From: Scleroderma bovista
Lineage: Eukaryota > Basidiomycota > Agaricomycetes > Boletales > Sclerodermataceae
Length of the DNA stretch: 64,000 bases
Assembly: GCA_037178675.1 (NCBI GenBank)
Contig: JAYMGJ010000578.1
Span: 1-64,000 of the forward strand
Direction of reading: 5' to 3'
Part shown: piece after piece, positions 23,273 to 35,690 of the stretch
Layout: each line of letters starts with the position of its first letter
Numbering within the stretch: the stretch's first letter is position 1
The notes under the pieces: generated by a model
What the model was told of the DNA's origin: nothing
Database searches by the model: none
What the model saw: only the letters and a program-made list of their open reading frames with translations
Translations under genes and position numbers: made by a program

Positions 23273-23569
23273 TTACTCCAGCACAGCGCCGCCAGGGTTC
23301 TCTTGCTCCTCTTGGAGCCCCTGGACCTTCTGTTCGACCTCCTCTGGGTCGACCTCCAGCTTGCTGTCCTCCGACTCCTCGTCCTTGTCCCAAAGCGCTG
23401 TAAAAAACCAGCACTCCTTGAGAAAAGTCTCGAGGCCCGCCATCAGCCGCTCATTCCCTCTGGCCACCAAACGGGTGGCATTCACGACCCGGCACATCTG
23501 ACCGGTCATCTGTTGAAGTTGCATGTGCACCCGGCGTAAACTGTCGACGAAGTGCGCACAAGACTGCAA
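23273..23569 (-). pseudogene. Antisense gene of Gy-D, C-terminal part
   Basis: The minus-strand frame of 99 codons matches the C-terminal third of the Gy-C antisense protein (QMTGQM, GNERL-x-AGLETFL, FFTA-x-WD, QGLQEEQENPG). It ends about 160 bp from the pol stop, in convergent orientation as in Gy-C. The upstream part with the cysteine cluster is cut off where Cop-G begins near 23570. The open frame with many substitutions relative to Gy-C suggests past constraint on the protein. Confidence 0.7.
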
Positions 23570-23579
23570 CCCATATTAG

Positions 23580-23798
23580 TGTAGACTTAGTAATAGTCCT
23601 CTTTAGAGTAGATGTTACATGTCACGCATCACGCATCACAGTCACGCGTCACACTATTTGTTGTATATACACAGTGTTCATCACTTATATAATACAACAG
23701 CTCTTAACCAGCTACCGCTACCATCTCTGGTTGTGCACTCCACCTAACAGGTGAGTTGGAGTAGCAGTTCCTCTACATACATAGGTATTGCTTTAACA
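23580..23798 (+). repeat. Candidate 5' LTR of Cop-G
   Basis: Sequence from TGTAGACTTAGTAATAG to GCTTTAACA is bounded by TG and CA and contains tatataatacaac. It is followed by ggttatgagccctg, a possible primer site. No second copy is present to confirm the limits. Confidence 0.4.
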
Positions 23799-24172
23799 GG
23801 TTATGAGCCCTGTGAGCACACTGTGTGCAGCAATGCACCAGACAGTGCTCCAGCTCCCTGAGTGTCACTTTAACTAGCTTGATGCTGTGGACCACAGTGA
23901 GCTCCTAGCTGAGCCCCTGCACAGCCACAAGGCGAAGTCGGTCGACGACTTGCGCCAGACAGTGAGCTCCTAGTTGAGCACCTGTATTGCCCCAGGTGAA
24001 GTTCGTTGATGACTTGCGCCAACCATGGCGAACATCCTCGACGACTTGCGCTGGCATGACCTAGTCTTGAGTTAGCTGTTGACAGAAGTGCTTTCACTAG
24101 CACTCAGATGTTTCTTCTTTTCTTGCTTGTCCATTGTCGCATTCACTTGCTGACTCCCAACAGAACATCACC

Positions 24173-24876
24173 ATGTCCAGCGCTCTCAACAAGATGGTTC
24201 CTGTGTTCACTGGCTCCAACTGGCAGAAGTGGCACACTTCTATGCAGGCCTACCTTCGGGCACAAGGCCAATGGTACGTTTATTCAACGATGCAACCTGC
24301 TGACGGTCATGATGACCGAAAGGAGTGGGACGACAACACCGAGAGAGCGCTCGGTAACATCACCTTGCGCCTCACCCCCTCGATCCAGGTCGCCATCTCG
24401 AATCTCGACAGCGTTAAGGAAGTCTGGGACCACCTGAAGAAGAACTTCAGCACCCCCAGTATTGGCTCTGCCTACGCTGAGCTTAGCAAGCTCCTGGTGA
24501 CTACCATTCCTGCTGGCTCCCATCCTGCTCCGGCAATCACCAAAGTGCTTAGCCACTTCGCATATCTCAAGGACGCCAGCTTCGAGTTCCCTGCCCCCAT
24601 GCAGGTGATGATTATTCTCTGCAAGCTCCCTCCTACTATGGATGTTGTAGATCAAATTCTCAGCCAGATGTTGCCGGATGAGATTAAAAACCTCAAGCCT
24701 GACGGGATTGTCAAGGCTGCCATGCTCTCCTTTGAGCAGAAAGGCACCTCTTCGCGCAGCGGTGGTAAGGGCCCACAGGCCAACAAGCTTAGCGCTGTAA
24801 AGCGCAAGCCAGCTGACCCCAAGTTTGCCCAGCAGCAGCAGCAGCAGCCCCAGAGGCAGCAGCAGCAGCAAGGCAG
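24173..24876 (+). pseudogene. gag: Cop-G Gag, N-terminal part
   Basis: ATG at 24173 (MSSALNKMVPVF) opens a Copia-type gag core with GSNWQKWHTSMQAYL and a helical capsid region (VWDHLKKNFSTPS), ending in Gln-rich repeats (cagcagcag tract). The frame runs into LTR-R at 24877. The rest of gag resumes at 26975 (GSNGSTSGNTPAQGQGG) and shifts frame near 27180. Confidence 0.85.
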
Positions 24877-26974
24877 TGTGAGTCAAAGTGAGGATTTGGG
24901 TCGGAGTAATAACCCAAACACAACACCAACAAAGGACTACAAATATGTGCGAGTGGTGGTTTACCTCCGCGGTGTTCAGAGAGGATGTGCTGAGGAGGGG
25001 GGAAGGGGATCTACACCAACAGGGTGATGCAGACGGTGATGCAGGATACTCCTGGGGTACAGGAGTAATAGAAGACGAAGGGGATAGGGGTCTGGACTCT
25101 TCCTAAAGCCTAGGAAGTGTCAAAGTGGGGATTGGGTTGACTGAGGCTGAAACAGCAATACTACACCTAGAGATTGGTGCAGCAAGGGGAAAAGGGGGCT
25201 CCTGACATCCAGAAGCAATGAGAGATGAAGGATTGACTGGCTAGACTCTGCTTGAGCCTAGAGAAATACTTGGACTTGAATAGATTGAATAAAACTTGAA
25301 TATCAGAGTCTTTAGACCTTCACTGAAGCCTACAAGACTCAAAGAGCTGAGGGGATACTGACTGAGAGAGTCTGAGAGAGGGATAATTTCGTGCAATTGG
25401 GTCCTTTTTACTGGGCTGAGCCCAGGGGTTTAAATACATGGGGGGGCACAGCATTAAAGTACAAAAAGAGAAGGGAGTAAGCAGAATTTGTCAAGGATTG
25501 GTAAGGGATTGGTAAGAGCTTTGTAAGGGGTTTGTAAGCAATCAGTAAGCAAGGGATAAGCAGGAATGAGTAAGCATAGGGAGCATGAATAAGCTGCTGA
25601 GTAAAGGAATGAGTAAGCTGCATGACAAGATGGATTGGTAAGGGAGTGAGTCATCAGCTGAGTAATATACCAAAAATGCAAAAGGGATAGAGTAATACTG
25701 ATGACAAGAGAGCATCAGTAAGCAAGGGATGAGTCACTGCACAGCAGAAGAAGTCATTGATGCACAGCCTAAGAAGTTTGATGGGGGGCTGTGTACCATC
25801 AGGAATTCGATGGGACAATAATGGGGAAGATCTGAGATAAACAGGGGGATTGATCCAAGACAAAACAGCCACAAGAAGGGTACCAGGGGTCCAGAGGTCT
25901 TTTTGGGGGGTCAGCATACACTAAGGTATAGTGCATGTGTTCTAGCGCTGCTGAAGCGCAACCATGGGCTCCCTTGACAAGCTCTCTTCTGGGAAAGAAC
26001 AAGAGAGGGTTCTTCTTCCTAATAGCACTATAAAGTGGGGGCATTACTGTCATGGTGCTGGGGGATGTCGTCTGAAAGTAGGGAAGCGGATAGAGTATTG
26101 AATTTGACGCATCCAGGGAAGTGAGACGAACGACAGAGGAAGATGGACATGGCAAGTATCTGGGAGGAAGGGACCATAGGCTGAGGGCTCAGGGGACACA
26201 GAGACGACCAGAGAAGACTTTTCAAGCTTGACAATAGACCTAAGATGACCAATGTACGTCCTTGACGCAGGACTGACAAGGAGAACGTGCTGACCGAGAA
26301 CGAGAGGGACTGAGGGAGCAGGCTGGGAAGATATGTGCCAGGCAGTGCACGGGAACTCTGGGAGAGGCTGTCCTAAGAGCAGGACATAGTGGAGATCTGC
26401 AGCAATAGCGGAGAAATGATCCAGAGAAAATACGGACTCCATAGTGAGTGATGAAGCAAACATCTGGATTGCGGGGGGAATATCTCCATGGGAAATGAAC
26501 AGATTTGCGTCGGAACTTGACAGGCAGATAGACCACGTTCTAGGCTCTCTGACGGTATAGTCACATGCCTGATAGCTTCAGAAACAATGGAGCTATTCAA
26601 AATATTGGAATGCTGGCACTGGGTGCCTAAAAATGACATTTGGGCGCTAAAAATCATTTCTTCTCTTTCTTCTTCATTTCTCCATCAATTCTTCAGCTTC
26701 TTTGATTGTTCTGGTATGGGAGTTGGACTGCAGACATATGCATTCCTTTCCCATACCACAATTGACATTATTCCTTCAGTTTCTTCTGCTTCTTGGCGGT
26801 TCTCATGCGATAGATGACTGTCTGCATTGGCATTCATCTCTCGCATCAGGATAGTCTTCTTGTGCGATAGATGGCCACAATGAGGGTCCATCGTGCTTAT
26901 CCTTCGCATAAGGATCATTCAATATAGGTGTTATCTTCCATGTTCACTGTACCAAACCTGTTTGGTGCGTGACA
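24877..26974 (-). mobile_element. LTR-R copy in Cop-G gag
   Basis: Complete 2,098-bp LTR in reverse orientation (TGTGAGTCAAAG to GTGCGTGACA) with no internal region, so a solo LTR. A pentamer CAGTG occurs at 24874-24878 and 26973-26977 but overlaps the LTR ends, so the target duplication is ambiguous. Confidence 0.88.
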
Positions 26975-29297
26975 GTGGGTCCAACGGCAGTACGAGCGGA
27001 AACACTCCTGCCCAAGGACAGGGAGGCCACACACGCCGTGGCGGCAAGAAGGCTCACACTTGCCGCGAAAACGCCCAACAAGCTGCCTTCGCCACATATG
27101 TCCACTACAATGGACCAGAGCCCACCATCGACCCTGCGCCTTGGCTCACACCCCTGGCGCTACCAACTATGGCCCCCCCGCATTCGAAAATACTATTAAG
27201 GCCTTCAACTTGGCACACTGTCTGGGGGTAGAGCCCTCCTGCCAGACCATCCGCACCCAAGTTGTGTTGTTGGCAAGTGCAAACCTGGACCAGCCCGAGG
27301 CCGGTCCCTCCTTGTTGAAGCGCCCTCGTCTTGAGGAGCGCATCACCATGTATGAGGAGGATGCCATCTCCCTGGGGGATGAAGAGCCCTTCGCTCACGA
27401 ACCGTTCACTGATGATGAGTTCAATGAGATCGATGCGATGGGCGTGGAGGCCAGCCTCTTCAGGCAAGTACCTTCTGCACGTGTGCTGACCAACACTGAC
27501 ACACTCCCTTTACATGTGCGCTTCACGCTGTCACTGTATATAGCGAGTAGTAACTACAATATGTCATGTCGTGTCCCCTCGAGAAATGCATATATCTGTT
27601 CCTGTTCGAATGATGCATGCTGTGCTGGCTGTAAGGGAAAAATGGTTGACAATAGCAAACTATCTGGTGCTTTCTGGCTACTAGACTCTGGTGCATCACA
27701 CCATTTCACTGGTGACATAGGTGATTTCGCCTCCTACAACGTGCTAAAGCGAGTGCACTATGCCAAAACCGCAAATGGTGTAGCACTGATTGCTGGCATT
27801 GGCACGGTATTACTCCAGTGCCTAGACCACAACTCTGGGGATGAGAAAGTTATTACACTCACCCAAGTGCTCCATATGCCAGGCGCTACTGCATGCCTTA
27901 TTTCTAGGGGCGAAATGCTCCAGCGTAACTACAAGGTCACTGGCAATAAGCGAGGCATTAGCCTCATTCATAAAGCTGAACACCTATGGTTTGGGCCAGA
28001 CCCAGAAGATGATCGCAACATCATCTTTGGGATTAGATCTATCCTGATAATTAGATCTAACTACATCGCCTCCATGAGCAAAGTCGATTACGACATTATG
28101 CACCAGAGATTCGGGCACCCCTCAAAGGAAGTACTCCGATGCGCACAAAAGCATATGCAGTGTTTCCTGGAGATCCACTTTCCAACTGAGGATTGTGTTT
28201 GCCCTGGATGTGCTCTTGGCAAGATGCCCAATTGAGCTTTCCCAGAAAATGAAAGACGTGCTTCCAAGCCCTTTGAGCTGGTGCACTCTGATCTCAAATC
28301 CTTCCCAGTTATGTTGTACCGGAAATTCAAATATGTTATCACCTTCTACAACGACTATACTTCTCACGCCTGGACTATGCCTCTTCGCTCCAAAGCTGCA
28401 GCAATTACGGCTGCCAAAGATTTCCTCAAAATGGTGCGCATCCAACATGATACGCACATCGTTGGATGGATGTCCGATGCCAGCGGAGAGTATAAATCTG
28501 ATCTGTTTGATTGAGCACTCCTTGAAAAAGGAATAAAAATATATCAAAGTGCTCCAAGAACTCCCATGCAAAATGGCCACACCGAGCGTTTAGGGCGCAC
28601 TCTCATGGATAAAGCTGAGTCTATGCGGCATCAAGCCTGCATTCCTGACTCCTGGTGGGAATTTGCATTCACTCATGCAACCCACATTTACAACCATACT
28701 CTGGTAGCTCGCCTGCGATGGCGCACCCCCCATGAAATGCTTAAGGGGGAGATGCCTAACATCGACCACCTACGTGTGTTTGGCTGTGGAGCATTTGTAT
28801 ATCTCCCAGCAATGGCTAGAGTGAATAAGATGGCTCCCAAGTTGGAACTTATGACTTATGTTGGTGTTGCCCCTGGCAATGAGCGCAACTTCTTGTTTAT
28901 GTGCTCCACCAATGCAGTGTTTACCGCTGCCCACACTGTCTTTGATGAGCGTCATTTCCCTCGCTGCCCAAAGAACAGGCGCAAACCTCTTGAGAACCCT
29001 TTTGGAAGGGTAAATCCAAAACCTACCACCGATCAACCAGGGAATCCCCCTGATGATATCGACAGTGATGATGATGTGGAACACGACCATGGCTACCCAC
29101 ATCCCCAAGCGCAGGATGACAATCCAAAGCGCGAGGAACCCAAGGCTCCTGAGGAAGAGCCTAATCAAATAAATCCTCCCCATATGCCATCTCCAGTGCC
29201 TCCACCGGCACCAAGAACACCTTCACCGGCGAGAAACCCGCCACCCCCGGCACTGCAGCGCCCTGGCCGAGCTGAACGCTGCCAGAATGCACCATGA
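26975..29297 (+). pseudogene. pol: Cop-G gag C-terminus, protease and integrase
   Basis: After the end of gag (26975-27180) the frame from 27060 carries the aspartic protease motif FWLLDSGASHHFTGD near 27680, then the pre-integrase segment MHQRFGHPS and zinc-binding CPGCALGK. Integrase follows with catalytic D in VHSDLKSFP, D in SDASGEY and E in QNGHTERLGRTL. It continues into the Copia integrase C-terminal region (FGCGAFVYLPAMARVNKMAPK) and a Pro-rich spacer. TGA stops at 28233-28235, 28512-28514 and 29295-29297 interrupt otherwise continuous frames. In each, CGA (Arg) fits the context. Confidence 0.88.
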
Positions 29298-30531
29298 CCT
29301 CCTGCAGTGAATATCCCTGCCCGCCCCCAACATGAATGTAGAGCGCCATTGCGCCCCAGTAACGTGTATGGTGAGCAGCGACATCCTGTTGAGCAACTCC
29401 GGGATATCGAAAGTGCCTCTCGATGGCAAGAAACAGTGTGTGAGGCCCCTAGGCCCCCACAACCGGACACACCAGACCATATCCCTGGTGGTTTCCCCGA
29501 CACCTCTGCAACGCCCAGTGAGGAAGATGTGCAAAAGATGTGCGAGGAAGGGGGAGCAAACCTAGTCCAATATCTGATGGGCAAAGCCCTCAAAACCCAC
29601 GAGCCTCAATATGAGAGTGTCTGCAACTGGTCCTACAAGGACATTGCTCGCTTACCACAAGCTGAGCAGAAACTCTGGTGACTTGCTTGCCAAGAAGAGC
29701 TCGACATGCTGCGAAAGCACAAAGTCTTTGAGCTAGTTGACCGTCCCCAAGACCGGAAGGTCATTAAGAACCGATGGGTCTTCGACGTGAAGTCGGATGG
29801 CCACAAGAAAGCCTGCTTAGTAGCGAAAGGCTTCTCCCAGGTCGAGGGATTAGATTTCAACCAGGTCTTCTCATCAGTCATGCGCTTTGAAACAGTGCGC
29901 CTCATGCTTGCACTTGCCGCACTTGAGAATTGGTATATTACTGGACTCAACGTTCAGAGTGCCTACTTGTATGGCAAGCTCGACAAAGAGATCTACATGG
30001 AACAACCCGAAGGGTTTGCAGTTCCTGGGCAAGAGTGCAAAGTGCTCCACCTCTGGCGTGCCCTCTATGGCCTCAAACAGGCCGGCCTAGCTTGGTGGCA
30101 CACACTCGATGAGTCTCTCAAGGAGCTCGGGTTTGAGCGCCTTAAGTCTGAAGCAGGCATCTTCTACAAGAAGAAAGGCACCAACATCGTCATTGGTATT
30201 ATCTACGTTGACAACGCACTATTCTGCAGCCCTAACAAGGCTGTTGTTGATGCCATCAAAGCGCAGTTCATGTGCAAATGGGAGTGCAGAGACCTTGGAG
30301 AACCTAAAGAGTTCCTCCGAATGTGAATCACTTGCAAGGGTCGCGCTATCCACCTGGATCAATGCGCATACCTACAAAAGGTCATTGAATGCTGCAGCAT
30401 GCTCAATGCAAAGTCCGCAAGCACCCCACTGCCGGCTGGCTACTATGCCGCCAAAAATACAGAGCCTGTTGATGCGGAACTTCGCTCCCATTTCCAGACG
30501 GTTATTGGGTCCCTCCTGTACCTTATGTTAG
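29298..30531 (+). pseudogene. pol: Cop-G reverse transcriptase
   Basis: Copia-type RT: WVFDVKSDGHKKACLVAKGFSQ, LNVQSAYLYGKLDKEIYMEQP and LWRALYGLKQAGLAW are all clear. The catalytic motif reads YVDN (30204-30215) instead of YVDD, by GAC to AAC. TGA codons at 29679-29681 (LW-stop-LACQEEL) and 30324-30326 (FLRM-stop-ITC) stand where Arg is normal. The frame is cut at 30531 by a solo LTR and resumes in RNase H at 31162. Confidence 0.9.
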
Positions 30532-31161
30532 TGTTACGACCATGTCCAACTCCGGACCATATCCGGTTACTCCGGTCACATCGCAGTCCTACAGCTCAAC
30601 TCCGGTCGTTCTCAGTTACTCCGGTCAACGGTCGCGCAGATAACCTTCCGCTAACTACAACCCTTGGTCTATACTCCATTCGCTCTCACTACACCTCGCC
30701 GTCTACCCTGCCTTGACGTGAGTTCTCCGTGAACTCGATATATCCTATACCTTGTAGCATTTTCACCGGACCTGATTTATTTTACACCGACCTGACTTTA
30801 TTTTCACCGGACCTGACCTAGTCCTAACTCCAGTCATCCCTTGTCCGCTATTAGGTTGTTTACTTGTCACCGTATGTACTCGACCCTAGTTTCTACTTAG
30901 TATAAGTACCCTCTAGTTTACCTTGTACAAACTCAGTCTGAAATCAACATAAGTCACTACTCCTGTTCTCATCCATCTCCGTCTCCTTCCCTTGACCGGA
31001 ACCTACACAAGGGGTCAACGCTCATTGTCCTTAGTCATTGAACCCAATCGGTCACCAACTCTGGCTGGACTAATCTCTTGTCCAGCATCTGCCCTCCTCC
31101 TTCGTCCGCTTTCGTCCGGACTTGACCGGACCCCCTACCAGAGTAGACCCAGACTTGACAG
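30532..31161 (+). mobile_element. Solo LTR (Gy-C/Gy-F type) with GTTAG target duplication
   Basis: 630 bp from TGTTACGACCATGTCC to CAGACTTGACA, plus orientation. GTTAG flanks it on both sides (30527-30531 and 31162-31166). Removing it and one GTTAG rejoins the Cop-G RT and RNase H frame (LLYLML to GTRPDIAFAV), so the insertion is clean. Confidence 0.93.
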
Positions 31162-31635
31162 TTAGGCACTAGGCCCGACATTGCCTTTGCAGTCACGCAC
31201 CTCTCGTGCCATGCCGCGAACCCATCCCAGGACCACCTGTCCAAAGCGCTTTATATCTGTCGCTACTTGATTGGTACACCTGATTACTCCCTAGTGTACA
31301 ATGGTGGATCCAGTGCTGGCCTGATTGCATGCATGGATTCAGATTGGGGATCAGACCCTACCTCTCGCCTCTCGCAGACAGGTTTCTACCTAAAGCTTGC
31401 AGATGGCTTGATCAGTTGGACTTCTTGTGTGCAGAAGACTATTGCGTACTCGTCCACTGAGGCCAAATACATGGCTTTGAGCGATTGCGCTCGCCAAGTT
31501 ACCTGGATTCGGAGTTTACTTGGTGAGCTCGGCTATAAGCTGAAAGCTATCCCGATTTGTGGTGATAATCAGGGGTCCATATTCATGGCATCCAACCCTG
31601 TAACGGAGCCTCGCTCCAAGCACATCGACATCCGC
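31162..31635 (+). pseudogene. pol: Cop-G RNase H
   Basis: Typical Copia RNase H: LSKALYICRYLIGTPDY, D in GCMDSDWGSD-type context (ACMDSDWGS), E in YSSTEAKYMALSDCA, D in CGDNQGSIFMA, and KHIDIR just before the break. LTR-R begins at 31636, so the last residues are lost. Confidence 0.88.
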
Positions 31636-33734
31636 TGTGAGTCAAAGTGTGGATTTGGGTCGGAGTAATAACCCAAACACAACACCAACAAAGGACTACG
31701 AATATGTGCGAGTGGTGGTTTACCTCCGCGGTGTCCAGAGAGGATGTGCTGAGGAGGGGGAAAGGGGATCTACACCAACAGGGTGATGCAGATGATGATG
31801 CAGGATACTCCTGGGGTACAGGAGTAATAGAAGACGAAGGGGATAGGGGTCTGGACTCTTCCTAAAGCCTAGGAAGTGTCAAAGCGGGGATTGGGTTGAC
31901 TGAGACTGAAACAGGGATACTACACCTAGAGATTGGTGCAGCAAAGGGGCAGAGATGCCTCTGATGTCCAGAGGTGAGGAAGATTGACTGGTATGAAGGC
32001 TAGACTCCGCTTGAGCCTAGTATAACAAATAGATCTTGAATAACTTGAATAAACTTGACAATATTGAGCCTTTAGACCTTCACTGAAGCCTACAAGGACT
32101 CAAAGACTGAAGGGATACTGATTGAGAGAGTCTGAGAGAGGGATAATTTCGTGCAATTGGGTCTTTTTTCACTGGGCTGAGCCCAGGGGTTTAAATACAT
32201 GGGGGGGCACAGCATTAAAGTACAAAAAGAGAAGGGAGTAAGCAGAATTTGTCAAGGATTGGTAAGGGATTGGTAAGAGCTTTGTAAGGGGTTTGTAAGC
32301 AATCAGTAAGCAAGGGATAAGCAGGAATGAGTAAGCATAGGGAGCATGAATAAGCTGCTGAGTAAAGGAATGAGTAAGCTGCATGACAAGATGGATTGGT
32401 AAGGGAGTGAGTCATCAGCTGAGTAATATACCAAAAATGCGAAAGGGATAGAGTAATGCTGATGACAAGAGAGCATCAGTAAGCAAGGGATGAGTCACTG
32501 CACAGCAGAAGGAGTCATTGATGCACAGCCTAAGAAGTTTGATGGGGGGCTGTGTACCATCAGGAATTTGATGGGACAACAATGGGGAAGATCTGAGATT
32601 AATAGGGGGATTGATCCAAGACAAAACAGCCACAAGAAGGGTACCAGGGGTCCAGAGGTCTTTTGGGGGGTCAGCATACACTAAGGTATAGTGCATGTGT
32701 TCTAGCGCTGCTGAAGCGCAACCATGGGCTCCCTTGATGAGCTCTCTTCTGGGAAAGAATGAGAGAGGTTTCTTCTTCCTAATAGCACTATAAAGTGGGG
32801 GAATAACTGTCATGGTGCTGGGGGACATCATCTGAAAGTAGGGAAGTGGATAGAGTATTGAATTCAACGCATCCAGGGAAGTGAGACGAACGACAGAGGA
32901 AGATGGACATGGCAAGTATCTGGGAGGAAGGGACCATAGGCTGAGGGCTCAGGGGACACAGAGACGACCAGAGAAGACTTCTCAAGCTTGACAATAGACC
33001 TAAGATGACCAAAGTATGTCCTTGACGCAGGACTAACAAGGAGAATGTGCTGACCGAGAACGAGAGGGACTGAGGGAGCAGGCTGGGAAGATATGTGCCA
33101 GGCAGTGCACGGGAACTCTGGGAGAGGCTGTCCTAAGAGCAGGACATAGTGGAGATCTGCAGCAATAGCGGAGAAATGATCCAGAGAAAATATGGACTCC
33201 ATAGTGAGCGATGAAGCGAATGTCTGGATTGTGTGGGGAATATCTCCGTGGGAAATGAACGGATTTGCATCGGAACTTGACAGGCAGATAGACCACATTC
33301 TAGGCTCTCTGACGGTATAGTCACATGCCTGATAGCTTCAGAAACGATGGAGCTATTCAAAATATCGGAATGCTGGCACTGGGTGCCTAAAAATGACATT
33401 TGGGCGCTAAAAATCATTTCTTCTCTTTCTCCTTCGTTTCTCCATCAATTCTTCGGCTTCTTTGATCGTTCTGGTATGGGAGTTGGACTGCAGATGTGTG
33501 CATTTCTTTCTCATACCACAATTGACATTATTCCTTCAGTTTCTTCTGCTTCTTGGCGGTTCTCGTGTGATAGATGACTGTCTGCATTGGCATTCATCTC
33601 TCGCATCAGGATAGTCTTCTTGTGTGATAGATGGCTACGATGAGGGTCCGTCATGCTTATCCTTCACATAAGGATCGTTCAATATAGGCATTATCTTCCA
33701 TGTTCACTGTACCAAACCTGTTTGGTGTGTGACA
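31636..33734 (-). mobile_element. LTR-R copy at the end of Cop-G
   Basis: 2,099 bp in reverse orientation (TGTGAGTCAAAG to GTGTGTGACA). The left flank is Cop-G RNase H. The right flank (ctggatgcctgatc) is unrelated, so either the element end was deleted or this LTR was part of a larger lost insertion. Confidence 0.85.
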
Positions 33735-34109
33735 CTGGATGCCTGATCAGTCCGGTGTCCCCCCATAGTAATCAACAAGCATTGGGGTGCTATTCTCATA
33801 AGTATATGGCCTTATAGGCAGAGTGAGGGAACTTGATTGGGAAGTCAGGACCATGTCTTGGTGTCCGGTGTATGCCATACCTGCCGGCTTCATACCTGAG
33901 CAATCCAGTCTCACCATCACTAGTAATCAACAATCATCAGAGTGCTATTCTCATACTTAAATCACTTTACTGTATCACCATTACTGGTCAGTATACTTAT
34001 CCTACCAGTATTGCCACGACCAGTGAATATCCTACTAGTATGACAATGACCAATCGGTATGCTACCGGTATGACAGTGACCAGTTGGTATGCCACTGGTA
34101 TGCTACCGG
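33735..34109. repeat. Unclassified repeat-rich stretch
   Basis: No gene is seen. Two diverged copies of tagtaatcaacaa...gtgctattctcata lie about 145 bp apart. The last 120 bp are short degenerate repeats around gaccagt, ggtatgctacc and ggtatgacagtgacc. Confidence 0.5.
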
Positions 34110-34724
34110 TGTAGGGGGTGAGTCCCTTGAAGGCGCGAAAATAGGTGTCCGCCCAAGGAGACCTGGTCTGGCTTGACTAGGGGAGCTAAGGAGAATAGAG
34201 CGCAGGAGCGCACTCGGAGGTTCCGGGAGTTGAGAGAGAGCAGAGTAGGGGTGAGGAGCGCAGCGAAAATGCGCAGGGAGTGCACGACTAGGGAGTAGGG
34301 AGGTTGCCTAGTGTGTGTAGACACGCGCTAGGGAGAGCTGGGAATAGCGGGATCCACCGGAAATCGTTGGAGCGCCGAATAGGGTCATCTAGGGTCGTCA
34401 GAAAACAAAGAGAGAGTGGCAGGACACAAGAGAAACGACAGAGAAACACTGGAAATGACAGAACTCGCACTTAGACACTCAGACGGGGGCGGAAAAGAAA
34501 CTTCTTATTTTTGTGAGGACTAGGGCTATATACTGAAGCCTAATCCAGGGGGAAGGGTACAAGCGACCCGAAGAGAAGGAGAGAGGATGACAGCGCTAAG
34601 AGGGAACGTAATACTAACATAATGACAGCTGTCAGGGATGCTAAAGCGAGGGGAAAGGCTGAGGGACACAAAGGCAGAAGCTAAAGTGACAGTAAGAGAA
34701 GTGGAGAGCAAACCCTATGTAGTG

Positions 34725-35030
34725 CAACCCTATGCAGTGCGATGCGGCCCTATGCAGCGAGACCCTATGCAGGAGAGTGACCCGACCCGATGCAACACGA
34801 CCCGATGCAATGCAACCCGATGCAATGCAACCCTATGCAGTGAGACCCTACTCAGGAGAGTGACCTAACACAATGCAGTGCGACCCGATGCAATGTAGTG
34901 TGACCCGATGCAATGTAGCGCAACCCGATGCAATGTAGCGTGACCCGATGCAATGTAGTGCGACCCGATGCGATGTAGCACGACCCGATGCGATGTAGCA
35001 TGACCCGATGCGATGTAGTAGTGCGACTCG
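34725..35030. repeat. Minisatellite, ~19-bp units
   Basis: Units of the type gacccgatgcaatgtagt repeat many times, with earlier variants such as accctatgcagtgc. It lies inside LTR-S. Confidence 0.85.
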
Positions 35031-35690
35031 ATGCTACTCCAAGTGACTGAGACAGTCAGGAAGGGATAGGGATGAGCTACGCATGCAGGACCTTCGCAGG
35101 GCCCTATCGGGTGTACCAAGCTGCGCATTGGAGAGCTCTCGTGCGGGTAGGGTGCGGGTGGCTGTGCTGAGTAGCGTGGACTAGTCCAAACAGACCCGAA
35201 GCTATTCCGAGTGATCGCGACGCTCGCAGGAAGAGATAGGGAATAGCTACTCATGCGGGACCTTCGCAGGACCCTATTGGGTGTACCAAGCTGCGCACCG
35301 GAGAGCTCTCATGCGGGTTGGGTGCGGGTGGCTGTGCTGAGTAGCGTGGACTAGTCCAAACAGACCCGAAGCTATTCCGAGTGATCGCGACGCTCGCAGG
35401 AAGAGATAGGGAATAGCTACTCATGCGGGACCTTCGCAGGACCCTATTGGGTGTACCAAGCTGCGCATTGGAGAGCTCTCGTGCGGGTTGGGTGCGGGTG
35501 GCTGTGCTGAGTAGCGCGGACTAGTCCAAACAGACCCGAAGCTATTCCGAGTGATCGCGACGCTCGCAGGAAGAAATAGGGAATAGCTACTCATGCGGGA
35601 CCTTCGCAGGACCCTATTGGGTGTACCAAGCTGCGCATTGGAGAGCTCTCGTGCGGGTTGGGTGCGGGTGGCTGTGCTGAGTAGCACGAG
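35031..35690. repeat. 170-bp tandem repeat, about four units
   Basis: gctattccgagtgatcgcga recurs at 35201, 35371 and 35541, exactly 170 bp apart. A more diverged unit starts near 35031. Units include gagagctctc and accctattgggtgtacc. Located inside LTR-S. Confidence 0.9.

Larger units (their letters stand above)
23580..31635 (+). mobile_element. Cop-G: decayed Ty1/Copia element with three insertions
   Basis: Copia order is kept on the plus strand: gag (24173-24876, resumed 26975), protease, integrase, RT, RNase H. It is inserted in the Gy-D antisense gene and is itself interrupted by LTR-R (24877-26974), a solo Gypsy LTR (30532-31161) and LTR-R again (31636). No 3' LTR is seen, so the 3' end is lost. 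At least five in-frame TGA codons and an RT catalytic change show it is long dead. Confidence 0.88.

Noticed and set aside
24877..31636. The two LTR-R copies in Cop-G as the ends of one Gy-H-type element
   Set aside because: The sequence between them is Cop-G gag-pol, not Gy-H internal sequence, so they are separate solo LTR insertions.
34725..35690. CRISPR-like array
   Set aside because: The repeats are direct tandem units without unique spacers, inside an LTR of a eukaryotic retroelement.
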